64,000 bases of DNA, taken from Christensenellaceae bacterium. Lineage in GTDB: Bacteria > Bacillota > Clostridia > Christensenellales > Aristaeellaceae. Position 1 is the first letter of the stretch. Every line of letters starts with the position of its first letter. Positions 1 to 8,983 of this stretch are shown here, in pieces. The notes beneath the pieces are model-generated. The model was not told the origin of the DNA. It saw only the letters and a list, made by a program, of their open reading frames with translations, and did not search any database. The position numbers and the translations under genes were made by a program. The stretch spans positions 1 to 64,000 of the forward strand of contig JAHHSO010000005.1 of NCBI GenBank assembly GCA_020025205.1, given 5' to 3'.

Positions 1-29
1 CTCAAGATTGAGGGGTTAGGGGTGTTGAG

Positions 30-50
30 GCGGACGTAGTCCGCTTTTCT
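30..50 (+). terminator. intrinsic terminator of a gene left of the window
   Basis: A six-base-pair stem GCGGAC/GTCCGC with a three-base loop is followed by TTTTCTT. It probably ends a transcript that enters from the left; the gene itself is outside the window. Confidence 0.5.
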
Positions 51-97
51 TGTTGGGTTTCATTAAAATAGGACTATATGTTTTCTGCTAAACCGTG

Positions 98-103
98 TAT
101 AAT
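98..103 (+). promoter_or_regulatory. -10 box for the AIM24-family gene
   Basis: TATAAT lies 37 bases before the chosen ATG. The matching -35 position (around 75-80) is poor, so this is a partial promoter call. Confidence 0.4.
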
Positions 104-140
104 ACAGATCATCTCAACTGAAAAACAGGGAGGAAGATCT

Positions 141-818
141 ATGCGGTATGAAATCAAGGGCGGCGCGTTTCCCGTGGTCATCTGCCAGATGGAAGACAGG
201 GAAAAGATGGTGACAGAAAAGGGGTCTATGGTCTGGATGAGCCCGAATATGAAGATGGAAACAACGGGAGGCGGCTTGGGCAGAATGTTCTCCAAGGCGT
301 TTTCCGGAGAGAGCATGTTTCAAAATGTTTATACAGCGCAAGGCGAAGGCATGATTGCCTTTGGTTCCAGCTTTCCGGGCAGAATTGAACCGATTGAGAT
401 TGGGCCGGGGCGGGAAATGATTTTGCAGAAAAGCTCTTTCCTGGCTGCTCAGGACGGCGTGGAACTGTCTGTTCATTTCAACAAGAAGCTTGGCACGGGC
501 TTTTTTGGCGGAGAAGGTTTTGTGATGCAGCGCCTGTCTGGACGCGGCATGGCGTTTGTGGAAATTGACGGCGAGCTGATCCGCTATGATTTGAAACAGG
601 GGCAGAAGATCATCGTGGATACGGGCAATGTGGCGGGATTTACGCCCGGCGTTCAGATGGAGATTCAGCACGTGCCGGGGCTGAAAAATAAATTTCTTGG
701 CGGCGAAGGGCTGTTTAACACAGTTCTGACAGGCCCGGGTATGGTTTGGCTCCAGACAATGCCGATTTCCAATGTGGCGATGTCCATTATTCCGTTCATT
801 CCGACGGGCAACAGCTGA
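141..818 (+). CDS. AIM24 family protein (TIGR00266-like)
   Basis: This 225-residue protein matches the AIM24/TIGR00266 family, small beta-rich proteins named for a mitochondrial biogenesis factor, whose bacterial role is unknown. Visible hallmarks are the N-terminal MRYEIKGGAFPVVICQM segment, the glycine-rich stretch near residues 35-40, and repeated FFGGEGF / FLGGEGLFN motifs of the family's repeated beta-helix halves. No signal peptide or membrane segment is seen. The start at 141 is chosen because an AGGGAGGAAG ribosome site lies just upstream; an in-frame ATG at 78 has none and lies upstream of the likely transcription start (TATAAT at 98-103). It appears to be a single-gene unit between a terminator and a convergent gene. 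Confidence 0.85.
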   Translation: MRYEIKGGAFPVVICQMEDREKMVTEKGSMVWMSPNMKMETTGGGLGRMFSKAFSGESMFQNVYTAQGEGMIAFGSSFPGRIEPIEIGPGREMILQKSSFLAAQDGVELSVHFNKKLGTGFFGGEGFVMQRLSGRGMAFVEIDGELIRYDLKQGQKIIVDTGNVAGFTPGVQMEIQHVPGLKNKFLGGEGLFNTVLTGPGMVWLQTMPISNVAMSIIPFIPTGNS

Positions 819-1026
819 TAGCAGAGACAAACAGCGGGATGGTTTTCCAATGAGAGCGCAATACATATAGAGAATTCATAATATCGCATTGTTCACCGTT
901 CTCGTGGGAGGCAGAAAACGGCTGGAGATTGCCGAAAACCATTAAACGGAATTTTCAATTTGTTTTACCAAACATCAATGAGGCAGGAAAATTGCTCTGC
1001 CGGTTGTTTTATGGCTTTGAGACTGT

Positions 1027-2172
1027 TTATCTGGCATGTTCGAAAAGAAGCGGCTGAGCGGCTTTCAAAAGCGCATCGGGTTCGTTGGGCAGATTGCCGC
1101 TGATGACGGCATCAAGAAGCCTGGTGAGAACCAGACCGAGCTTTGGCCCTGGCTCTGCGCCGAGGGCGATGAGGTCGGAGCCGCTGACAGCGAGCGTCTT
1201 GAGGGAATAAGCATGGCCGCTGTCAAGGGCAGATTCCAACGCCTTTAAAAAAGCGTCCTGCCGCTGACCGGTCAGCGCGAAGCGGAGCGCGGCAAGGCGG
1301 CGAATTTGCCGAACAGGCATTTTGGACAGCCAGCGCAGGGCATCGGCGGGGACGAGCGGCTCATCTGCATGAGAAGCGAGCTGTACGGTGCAGTCGGTCA
1401 ATTCGCGGCTGAAAGCAAGGCGACGCATCGCTTTTTCTATACTCTGCGGGGAAAGCATGTGGAAGAAGGCCGCCAGACGAACCACTTCGTCCTCGGAAGA
1501 AAGCGCATCAGGCGTGAGCGTGGACAGTTCTGGCACGGCAGCGAGCACAGGCTCCGGCGTTTCTGTCAGCGCACGGGCGGCATATTTTCCAGCAAGGAGC
1601 GCACGCAGCTCGCTGCCGATGCGTTCACCGGCGACAGGGTCAAGACAAACGGTATCAAGGGCGGAACGTGTTTCCGGGGCAATAGAGAAGCCGAGCGTGC
1701 TTTGAAAGCGCACGGCGCGCAAGGCACGCAGCGGATCTTCGGCAAAACGGTCTTTAGGGCTGCCAACGCAGCGGATGATTCTGGCCTGAATATCCTTTTG
1801 CCCGCCGAAAGGGTCTGTCAGCCCGGAGTTTGGATGATACGCCATGGCATTAATTGTAAAGTCCCGGCAGGCAAGATCTTTGAAAAGACGACAGGCCGAG
1901 TTTTCCGGTGCGCGGTAGGTTGTGATCTCATACGGGCGGTCAAGCAGTATGGTCAGCGTCCCGTGCTTGATGCCGGTTTCGAGGATACGAAAGCCCTCAA
2001 GGATCATTTTGACAGCTTCGGGCGAGGCAGAGGAGGCCATGTCCCAGTCGTGCGGCGGCAGCCCCATCAGCGTGTCGCGGATGCAGCCGCCCACCAGAAC
2101 GGCTTCATGTCCGGCGCTGTTGAGGCGGTTGAGAATGATTTGTGCGCCTTCGGGCGGCATTATCGGGAACAT
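1027..2172 (-). CDS. cca: CCA tRNA nucleotidyltransferase
   Basis: Class II CCA-adding enzyme (381 residues) of the nucleotidyltransferase/poly(A) polymerase superfamily; it builds or repairs the CCA end of tRNAs in the cytoplasm. The head domain shows VGGCIRDTLMG followed by the catalytic HDWDMA (DxD metal ligands), then RDFTINAMA with a downstream DPFGGQKDI, and the EDPLRALRAVRFQ motif of the neck that reads ATP/CTP. The length fits the shorter bacterial form without an HD domain. The start is placed at the second methionine cluster (2172) because GAGAAGGA sits correctly in front of it; the upstream ATG at 2196 has no ribosome site. It is transcribed alone, convergent with the upstream plus-strand gene. 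Family identity is firm; separation of a true CCA enzyme from a poly(A) polymerase rests on overall similarity. Confidence 0.88.
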   Translation of the reverse strand: MFPIMPPEGAQIILNRLNSAGHEAVLVGGCIRDTLMGLPPHDWDMASSASPEAVKMILEGFRILETGIKHGTLTILLDRPYEITTYRAPENSACRLFKDLACRDFTINAMAYHPNSGLTDPFGGQKDIQARIIRCVGSPKDRFAEDPLRALRAVRFQSTLGFSIAPETRSALDTVCLDPVAGERIGSELRALLAGKYAARALTETPEPVLAAVPELSTLTPDALSSEDEVVRLAAFFHMLSPQSIEKAMRRLAFSRELTDCTVQLASHADEPLVPADALRWLSKMPVRQIRRLAALRFALTGQRQDAFLKALESALDSGHAYSLKTLAVSGSDLIALGAEPGPKLGLVLTRLLDAVISGNLPNEPDALLKAAQPLLFEHAR

Positions 2173-2255
2173 CTTTTTTCCTTCTCTCATGATCAAAGTG
2201 AATGATGGAGAGAAGATTCTGCACCGGACGAGCGGAATCCTTTGAGAAAAGAGGA

Positions 2256-2390
2256 ACTGTACAAAAACTCATTTTTCTGAAAACGCATCAAATAAAATCC
2301 AGCAGGAAGTCAAGGCGTGTCCTTGGTTCCTGCTGGATTTTCTAAGTTTTATGGATCCTGAGTTTTTGAAAAGAGGACTTTTTGTACAGC
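2256..2390. repeat. TIR-bounded palindromic repeat, copy 1
   Basis: A ~135-bp non-coding element. Its ends are inverted (CTGTACAAAAA at 2257 and TTTTTGTACAG ending at 2389). The core is a perfect 14-bp inverted repeat AAATCCAGCAGGAA / TTCCTGCTGGATTT that encloses an inner CAAGG-CGTGT-CCTTG hairpin. A second copy lies at 15051-15163. It sits just downstream of metQ, so the hairpin may also act as its transcription end. Confidence 0.75.
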
Positions 2391-2404
2391 CCTGCATTGA
2401 AATC

Positions 2405-3205
2405 TTACTTTGTGGGGACGACTGCACCTTTGTAGGTATCGTTGATGAAAGAGACAATTTCGTCTCCCTGAAGCACTTCGATCAGCGTCTTCAGCTCAGG
2501 GCGGTCATCCCCTTCGCGGACGGCGATGACGTTCGGATATGCGATATCGGTGCTTTCGTAGGCGATGGGCAGCCCCACAACGTCTACGCCGGCCTGAAGC
2601 GCGTAGTTGGAATTGATGATGCCAAGGTCAACGTCGGCCAGCTGGCGGGAAATCTGCGCGGCTTCGATCTCGATGATTTCGAAATTGTGCGGGTTTTCGG
2701 CGATGTCCAGCACGGTGTAGGTCTGGCTGTCTTCCGGGTTTTCGCTCTTATTGAGCGTCAGCAGGCCATTGTATTCCAGCAGACCCAGCGCACGGGATTC
2801 GTTGGTCGGATCATTCGGCACGGCGATGACGGCCTTGTCCGGAATGGTTTCCAGCGTGATGTCTTTCTTGGGGTTCACATACAGACCCATCGGCTCGTAG
2901 TGGACGTTGCCGGCGCTGACGAGCTTGGTGCCGTTATTGGCGTTGAAGTTGGTCAGATACGGCACATGCTGGAAGTAGTTGGCATCCAGATCGCCTGCAT
3001 CAAGCTGGAGGTTGGGCTGAACATAGTCATCAAAGATGACAATTTCAAGGTCAATGCCTTTTTCAGCCAGAAGCGGCTTGGCGGCTTCGAGAATTTCAGC
3101 ATGGGGAGTGGAAGATGCGCCGACAACGAGCTTGGCGGAAGCGCTGGCGCAGCCGACGGCTGCGATGAGCGCAAGGGTCAAAACGAGCGTTAAGAACTTT
3201 TTCAT
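2405..3205 (-). CDS. metQ: methionine ABC transporter substrate-binding lipoprotein
   Basis: NlpA/MetQ-type binding protein (266 residues) that captures methionine outside the membrane and delivers it to MetNI. The N-terminus MKKFLTLVLTLALIAAVGC is a signal peptide ending in a probable lipobox with Cys19 as lipid anchor. The family motif VGASSTPHAEIL follows, then the NLPA fold with YFQHVPYL and NDPTNESRAL segments typical of methionine-binding members. The start is set by AAAGGAGGAATTTCCC before the ATG; the ATG 33 bases upstream would add a useless prefix. It is the last gene of metN-metI-metQ on the minus strand. Specificity for methionine rather than a related amino acid is inferred from family and operon order. 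Confidence 0.9.
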   Translation of the reverse strand: MKKFLTLVLTLALIAAVGCASASAKLVVGASSTPHAEILEAAKPLLAEKGIDLEIVIFDDYVQPNLQLDAGDLDANYFQHVPYLTNFNANNGTKLVSAGNVHYEPMGLYVNPKKDITLETIPDKAVIAVPNDPTNESRALGLLEYNGLLTLNKSENPEDSQTYTVLDIAENPHNFEIIEIEAAQISRQLADVDLGIINSNYALQAGVDVVGLPIAYESTDIAYPNVIAVREGDDRPELKTLIEVLQGDEIVSFINDTYKGAVVPTK

Positions 3206-3253
3206 GGGAAATTCCTCCTTTAAAATCAGTGACTGCATGTCGAAAAGTGAGAA

Positions 3254-3908
3254 TCACTCACGGATTCGCTTGTCTGTCTTGCGGGAAATGCGCATGCCGA
3301 TGACCTGAATGATCTGCATCAATGCGATGAGCAGAATCACGGTTACAAACAGCACATCGGTCTGGTAGCGGTTATAGCCGTAACTGATGGCGATTTGTCC
3401 CAGACCGCCGCCGCCGATGGCGCCGGACATGGCGCTGTATCCTAAAATTGTTCCGGACGAGATGGTCGCGCCCACAATCAGAGACGTTTTGGCTTCAGGA
3501 ATCAGCACTTTGAAGATGATATCCGGGATGCTGGCCCCCATGGACTGCGCAGCCTCAATGACACCGGGATCGACTTCCAGCAGAGAGGATTCGATCATGC
3601 GGGCGACATACGGCGCGGCGGCAATCACAAGAGGAACGATGGTCGCGGTGGAACCATATGCCTTGCCGGCGATGAAGCGTGTGACTGGAATGACCAGAAT
3701 CATCAGGATGAGGAACGGAATAGAGCGGAAGATATTGACCACAGTATCAAGAATACGGTACAGCAGCGCATGCGGCTTCAGGCCGCTGGGCGCGGTCAGA
3801 ACCAGCGCGATGGCCAGCGGAAGCCCCAGCAGATACGCAAACAGCGTAGAAACGGTGGTCATGTACAGGGTATCCTTGATGCCGTTGAGCATCAGGGGAA
3901 GCATTTTC

Positions 3909-3919
<11 letters not shown>
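3254..3919 (-). CDS. metI: methionine ABC transporter permease
   Basis: MetI-type permease (221 residues), with about five hydrophobic spans and the coupling loop around EAAQSMGAS (EAA motif) that docks on the MetN ATPase. It forms the membrane channel of the D-/L-methionine importer. The ATG is preceded by GGAGGAGGTAACGGAAG. Its start overlaps the end of metN by 11 bases, which suggests translational coupling. metQ follows after 48 bases, completing the usual three-gene order. The length matches the family (about 217-220). Confidence 0.92.
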
Positions 3920-4916
<997 letters not shown>

Positions 4917-5085
4917 TTTGCACACTCCTTTCAGATGTATCAAAGCTGAAGCGGCGCATCAGCGAATGTTTGGTTTGAGAATGCTTGCTCTGTTTTTAAC
5001 GACATGGCTTATTATACCCGATCAAAGCTTTATAGGCAAGGATGTATAAAGTATGGTTAGATATAGGGATAGTCTATGGGCATTC

Positions 5086-5114
5086 TTGAAATGTTCAGAG
5101 CAGCATGCTATAAT
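5086..5114 (+). promoter_or_regulatory. promoter of the LysR gene beside metNIQ
   Basis: TTGAAA (5086-5091), 17-base spacer, TATAAT (5109-5114). Upstream, near 5055-5077, the ATAG...CTAT half-sites could be LysR contacts shared with the divergent metN promoter; this operator is a guess. Confidence 0.65.
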
Positions 5115-5143
5115 TGTGATAAAAAAGGGTTTCAGGAGGGCAA

Positions 5144-6106
5144 ATGACACTTCAGCAGCTCAAATATGCCGTGGCTGTGGCAGACTGCGGATCAATTACC
5201 GAGGCAGCAAAATCGCTTTTTATTGCGCAGCCCAGCCTTTCTGCGGCGGTCAAAGAATTGGAAGAAGAGACCGGCACGACTATCTTTTTGCGCAACAGCC
5301 GCGGCGTGCTCATTACACCGGAGGGAGCGGAATTTCTCAGTTATGCGCGCCAGGTGGTGCAGCAGGCTGCGTTGATTGAGGATAAATATATTGTCCGCTC
5401 AGCGGCCAAACAGCGGTTCTGCGTCTCAACCCAGCATTATTCGTTTACATCCAGCGCGTTTGTCGAACTGGTTCGTGCGCAGGGCGGAGAGTCTTATGAG
5501 TTTATTCTGCGCGAGGGGAAAACCTACGATACCATCATGGATGTGCGCCATCTCAGGAGCGAGATGGGGGTTATCTATATGAACAATTTCAATGAAGCGG
5601 TGATCGGAAAGCTGCTGCGCGAATCCAATCTCACATTTGCAGAACTGTTTTCTGCAAGACCTCATATTTTTATCGGCAGAAGCAATCCTCTTGCGGGCAG
5701 GGAACGCGTGACGCTGGAAGATTTGGAGTCTTTGCCCTGCCTGACATATGAACAGGGCGATCAAAATGCGTTTTATTTTTCGGAAGAGATTCTTTCCACG
5801 CTCAACCATGAAAAAAGTATCAAGGTGACAGACAAGGGTACAATCATCGACTTGATGGTCGGAACCGATGGCTATACCATCTCTTCGGGCATCTGTCCGT
5901 CCTATTTGCGCGGAGACGAAATCATTTCCATCCCGTTGGACGTGGATGAAGTGATTCGAATCGGCGTCATTACCCACAAAAATTATCGTCCAACGGTTCT
6001 GGGGCAGATGTATCTGGACATTCTGCACCGTGTTGTTGGCAGCATGCAGGAAGGGAAGGACGAGTACAAAAACGAAAACGCAAATGCAGACAGTTTTTTT
6101 GATTGA
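5144..6106 (+). CDS. LysR family transcriptional regulator
   Basis: LysR-type regulator of 320 residues: an N-terminal winged HTH (residues 1-60, LTTEAAKSLFIAQPSLSAAVKELE-type helix pair, here beginning MTLQQLKYAVAVADCGS) followed by a long linker helix and a periplasmic-binding-protein-like effector domain. It is divergent from metNIQ, the usual arrangement when a LysR protein controls the neighbouring operon, so a role in methionine or sulfur-amino-acid uptake is inferred. The ATG follows AGGAGGGCAA and has a consensus promoter. A short charged tail rich in Asn/Glu ends the protein. Confidence 0.85.
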   Translation: MTLQQLKYAVAVADCGSITEAAKSLFIAQPSLSAAVKELEEETGTTIFLRNSRGVLITPEGAEFLSYARQVVQQAALIEDKYIVRSAAKQRFCVSTQHYSFTSSAFVELVRAQGGESYEFILREGKTYDTIMDVRHLRSEMGVIYMNNFNEAVIGKLLRESNLTFAELFSARPHIFIGRSNPLAGRERVTLEDLESLPCLTYEQGDQNAFYFSEEILSTLNHEKSIKVTDKGTIIDLMVGTDGYTISSGICPSYLRGDEIISIPLDVDEVIRIGVITHKNYRPTVLGQMYLDILHRVVGSMQEGKDEYKNENANADSFFD

Positions 6107-6645
6107 AAGAGCTGACAGGTCGATGAAAGTGAAAAAATAGTACGATACAAAAGAAAACATGCAACAAAACAGGCGAAATGTGTTAACAGGATGATTCAAG
6201 TTTGAGACTATCAAGAGGGTTTCATCCAGTCAAAAAAACCAAGAGTTCCTCCGGCAACATGGTATACAGAAAGAGCGATAAAGCAATGGACTTCAATTTG
6301 ATTCACGATGCAGTTAAAGGTTGATATGCGCCAATGATGAGCGAGAGTCAGATCTGCGCTCATCCCTTTGTTTCGCCTATGAAGCTTGAAAAAGCTGGCC
6401 ATCTGGAAGGACAAAAAGCCTCTTCTTCTTTTGTTTTTTGAATGGGATAGATGATCGCGCAACTGCAAAAAGGGCTTTTGCAATGTGAAGAACCCTTTTT
6501 CTACGGTCTGGAGCCTGTTGGAAAGTATTTCCGAGGGAACCACTTCTACATTTTTAGGATGAGTTTATGGGGATAAGCAGGGATTTTGTGTGTTTGAGGT
6601 GAATTGAATCGAATGTGAAATTTTTCGCGGAAGGGGGGACGTACC
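6107..6645. other. 539-bp gap with no convincing gene
   Basis: No ribosome site or promoter matches an open frame here. A minus-strand frame (6211-6543) reads through without stops and ends in a weakly transposase-like hydrophobic stretch (EVHCFIALSVYHVAGG), which could be the remains of a DDE-type transposase C-terminus. The similarity is too weak to call. A short hairpin around 6470-6500 (GGGCTTTTGCA...) has no U tract. Confidence 0.3.
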
Positions 6646-8028
6646 GTGGAAAGTGTGCATCCAGATCTGGCGCTGCTGATGCAGCCCGGCAGACGGGACA
6701 TCTGTTGTCTGGTGACAGAGGGGGAAGTGGGCAGTTTGAAGCCATTTCACGTCTATCGTCAGGGAAAGCTCTGTGCGATGCTCTTTGATGAGGCAGACGG
6801 TGCGGACTTCCGAAAGCGCATTTATCAGGAAATGGAGCATTTGGGGCAGAGCGCGGGGCTGAGCGGGCCATTTGCACTGGCGGCCTCCGCGCGGGGATGT
6901 ATGGCCAAAGCGCGGATTGCATTGGAAACGGGGCAGCGGGAAGCGCCTGGACGCGTGCTCTATTCGATGGAGCAGTATGGGGAAAAGGCCCTTTTGACAG
7001 CAGCCTCCGAAGCACTTGCGGCACTTGGTTTTGTCTGCCGGGATTTCTGCCATGCAGCTGTCGGGGAGATGCAGCGTTTGGATGCGCGGGAGGACACCCG
7101 GTATGCGCAGAGCCTGCGCGCCTATCTATCCTGCGGGCTGAATCTGAGGCAGGCGGCTGAGCAGCTTGGCATTCACCGCAATACGCTGGCCTATCGGATG
7201 CAGCGGGTGCAGAAACGCTTTTTGCTTGATCTTACGGATATGAATACATGCTTTGAACTGTTGTTTGCCTTTTGGCTGATGGATAATCTTCCGGAAGCAG
7301 AGGAACATGTGCCGTGTGCGCCATTTGATGGCATGCAGGCACAGGCGGCGCTTTTGTGCGCAGCTGAGCGGTCAGGCGGTGTTCCCCAAGCCGGCGAACC
7401 TTTTGAAACGGTGCTCATCTGCGCAGGAACGGCGCATTTAACCGATGAACAGCGCGGCAGTCTGGCGCTGGAGCTTTGTGCGCTGCCGGGCGGCTGGGTT
7501 TGTGCGCTGGATGACGATGCTTTATTTTTTGCACTTGAACCGGATGGGGCAGAGGCATTCTGCCAGGCCGCTTCGGAAGCCTGCGCAAAGCAGCATGTGC
7601 CCATCGTGATCACACAGCCGTTTTCTTCTGCACGCATCGGACAAAAGCTGCGCCTGTGCCGGTTTGCATTTCGGGTGGTTTCTGCGCCTGTGACACGGAT
7701 GCAGGATATCGGATCGACCCTGTTTTTCATGGCACTTGAGCGGCAGATATCGCTTCAGCCGTATCTGTGCGAGGATGTTCTGCGTGTCATGGATGATGAT
7801 GCGACAAAGGGCACGGCGCTGTCGCGGTCGCTGTATGCCTATCTGCTTGATTTCAGAGACATGAAGAAGGCGGCACACAAGCTGGGCATGCACCGCAACA
7901 CCATGGAATATCAGCTGCATAAAATCGAAGCGCTGATAGGCAAAGAACCCTGCGAAAAAAAGAGGTTCATGATGATGTGCACCTACAAGATGCTCGCGCT
8001 TCCCGATACGGAATTATGCGGTCTGTAA
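6646..8028 (+). CDS. PucR/CdaR-like regulator with two HTH domains
   Basis: 460-residue cytoplasmic regulator. Two PucR-type C-terminal HTH modules are present: one near residues 155-225 (LRQAAEQLGIHRNTLAYRMQ) and one near 395-455 (MKKAAHKLGMHRNTMEYQLH). Both carry the family HRNT recognition-helix signature. The segments before each HTH look alike in size, so the protein resembles two fused half-regulators, probably an internal duplication that has diverged. No N-terminal purine-catabolism or GAF sensor is recognisable. The start is a GTG at 6646 behind AAGGGGGGAC. Its stop codon overlaps the first of two palindromic boxes that flank the tat promoter, so it may regulate tat or itself. Target and effector are unknown. 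Confidence 0.75.
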   Translation: MESVHPDLALLMQPGRRDICCLVTEGEVGSLKPFHVYRQGKLCAMLFDEADGADFRKRIYQEMEHLGQSAGLSGPFALAASARGCMAKARIALETGQREAPGRVLYSMEQYGEKALLTAASEALAALGFVCRDFCHAAVGEMQRLDAREDTRYAQSLRAYLSCGLNLRQAAEQLGIHRNTLAYRMQRVQKRFLLDLTDMNTCFELLFAFWLMDNLPEAEEHVPCAPFDGMQAQAALLCAAERSGGVPQAGEPFETVLICAGTAHLTDEQRGSLALELCALPGGWVCALDDDALFFALEPDGAEAFCQAASEACAKQHVPIVITQPFSSARIGQKLRLCRFAFRVVSAPVTRMQDIGSTLFFMALERQISLQPYLCEDVLRVMDDDATKGTALSRSLYAYLLDFRDMKKAAHKLGMHRNTMEYQLHKIEALIGKEPCEKKRFMMMCTYKMLALPDTELCGL

Positions 8029-8039
8029 AAAATTACAAT
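8024..8039. promoter_or_regulatory. palindromic box 1 at the tat promoter
   Basis: TGTAAAAAATTACAAT, containing the palindrome TGTAA-AAAA-TTACA. An identical 16-mer lies 85 bp downstream at 8109, on the other side of the promoter. Probable operator for an unknown dimeric regulator. Confidence 0.55.
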
Positions 8040-8057
8040 CAGATTTTGCCAATACGC

Positions 8058-8086
8058 TTGTCATTTGCCTTTTTTTATGGTATACT
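8058..8086 (+). promoter_or_regulatory. tat operon promoter
   Basis: TTGTCA (8058-8063), 17-base spacer, TATACT (8081-8086). It lies between two identical palindromic boxes. Confidence 0.7.
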
Positions 8087-8108
8087 GCGGTCAGTGTGAT
8101 AAATGCTT

Positions 8109-8124
8109 TGTAAAAAATTACAAT
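8109..8124. promoter_or_regulatory. palindromic box 2 at the tat promoter
   Basis: Second copy of TGTAAAAAATTACAAT. With flanking bases it makes a perfect TTGTAA-AAAA-TTACAA. It falls in the transcribed leader, 28 bases before the first tat start codon. Confidence 0.55.
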
Positions 8125-8151
8125 GATTAAAGAGATGGGGAGGAAAAACAG

Positions 8152-8634
8152 ATGGCGAAAATTGGCGGAATGGAGCTGATGGTCATCCTGATCGTTGCCC
8201 TGTTTGCCATCGGCCCGGAGCGATTGCCTAAAGCGGCCCGTAAATTGGGACGCGCGATGCGCACGTTCAAAAAATATATGAATGACGCGACAAGCGATCT
8301 GCGCGAAGCAAGCGAAGAATTCAGAGAAGTGACAGATGAACTTGCCAGCGCACAAAAGACCATGCGCGATGCATTCAGCGAAGTGGATGAGGATCTCAAG
8401 ACCACTACCCGTGAAATCGACAAGGAACTCAATAAGACCACGGGCGAGCTGAATGAGGAACTTGGAAAGGTGACAGCTGCTGTTGAGAGCGAAATGAACA
8501 AGACGGCAGATGCTGCGAACAACGAAGTTGAAAAGACCACGAAAATGGTTGAAGAAACAATCGGTGAATCGGCGCAGCCGACAGCCGATCAGGAAAAAGT
8601 GAAAGACGAGCAGCCGGGCGCTGCCGCCGTATAA
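8152..8634 (+). CDS. TatA/TatB-like twin-arginine translocase subunit, long form
   Basis: 160-residue Sec-independent translocase subunit. It has one N-terminal membrane span (residues 7-22) with Glu8, the hinge motif IGPERLPKAARKLG, then an amphipathic helix. Unlike the usual TatA, it carries about 100 more residues of highly charged helical heptads (repeating D/E-K/R with T at regular steps), probably a coiled coil on the cytoplasmic side. GPxRLP together with the long tail makes it more TatB-like, although Bacillota usually use a bifunctional TatA. The ATG follows GGGGAGGAAAAACAG. First gene of a tat operon; the next tatA starts 15 bases after its stop. No Tat substrate gene is in the cluster. 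Confidence 0.82.
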   Translation: MAKIGGMELMVILIVALFAIGPERLPKAARKLGRAMRTFKKYMNDATSDLREASEEFREVTDELASAQKTMRDAFSEVDEDLKTTTREIDKELNKTTGELNEELGKVTAAVESEMNKTADAANNEVEKTTKMVEETIGESAQPTADQEKVKDEQPGAAAV

Positions 8635-8649
8635 AGGAGGATACTTGTT

Positions 8650-8865
8650 ATGGGTAAGATTGGAACGACCGAACTGCTGATTGTGTTGGCGATTGTGTTG
8701 GTTATCTTTGGACCGAAGGCGCTTCCGAAGCTTGGACGTTCTCTGGGTAAGACTTTGGGCAGCTTCCGCAAGGGAATGAAGGAAGATGCGGACGATGAAG
8801 AGGAAGAAGAAACGGTCGTTGTGAAGAAAAAGAAGGTTGTCGAAGAGGAAGAAGAGGACGCCTGA
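8650..8865 (+). CDS. tatA: twin-arginine translocase subunit TatA
   Basis: 71-residue TatA with one membrane span (residues 7-21), the canonical FGPKALPKLGRSLG hinge and amphipathic helix to about residue 45. The tail is an unusual run of alternating acidic and basic blocks (EEEEE, KKKK, EEEEED). TatA oligomers form or thin the membrane path for folded proteins recruited by TatC. The ribosome site is AAGGAGGATACTT. It sits 15 bases behind the long TatA/B-like gene; a terminator-like hairpin separates it from tatC. Confidence 0.9.
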   Translation: MGKIGTTELLIVLAIVLVIFGPKALPKLGRSLGKTLGSFRKGMKEDADDEEEEETVVVKKKKVVEEEEEDA

Positions 8866-8876
8866 TTGAACTGTGA

Positions 8877-8935
8877 GGGGCTGTCAGCTGGATTCCAAAC
8901 GCCGTTTGGAGCCTCTGGCTCAGCCCCGTTTTTTT
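8877..8935 (+). terminator. hairpin between tatA and tatC
   Basis: A long stem closed by GGGGCTG / CAGCCCC, with an inner TCCAAAC-GCC-GTTTGGA, followed by GTTTTTTTC. It should end or reduce transcription before tatC, giving more TatA than TatC; read-through supplies TatC. Confidence 0.8.
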
Positions 8936-8983
8936 CGCTGTTTCGGGACATGAGAGTTACCAATAGGTTCGGAGGAGAATGTC

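Noticed and set aside
4917..5143. SAM riboswitch or methionine T-box before metNIQ
   Set aside because: No S-box core or T-box signature in the 227-bp divergent region; a LysR regulator is adjacent instead.
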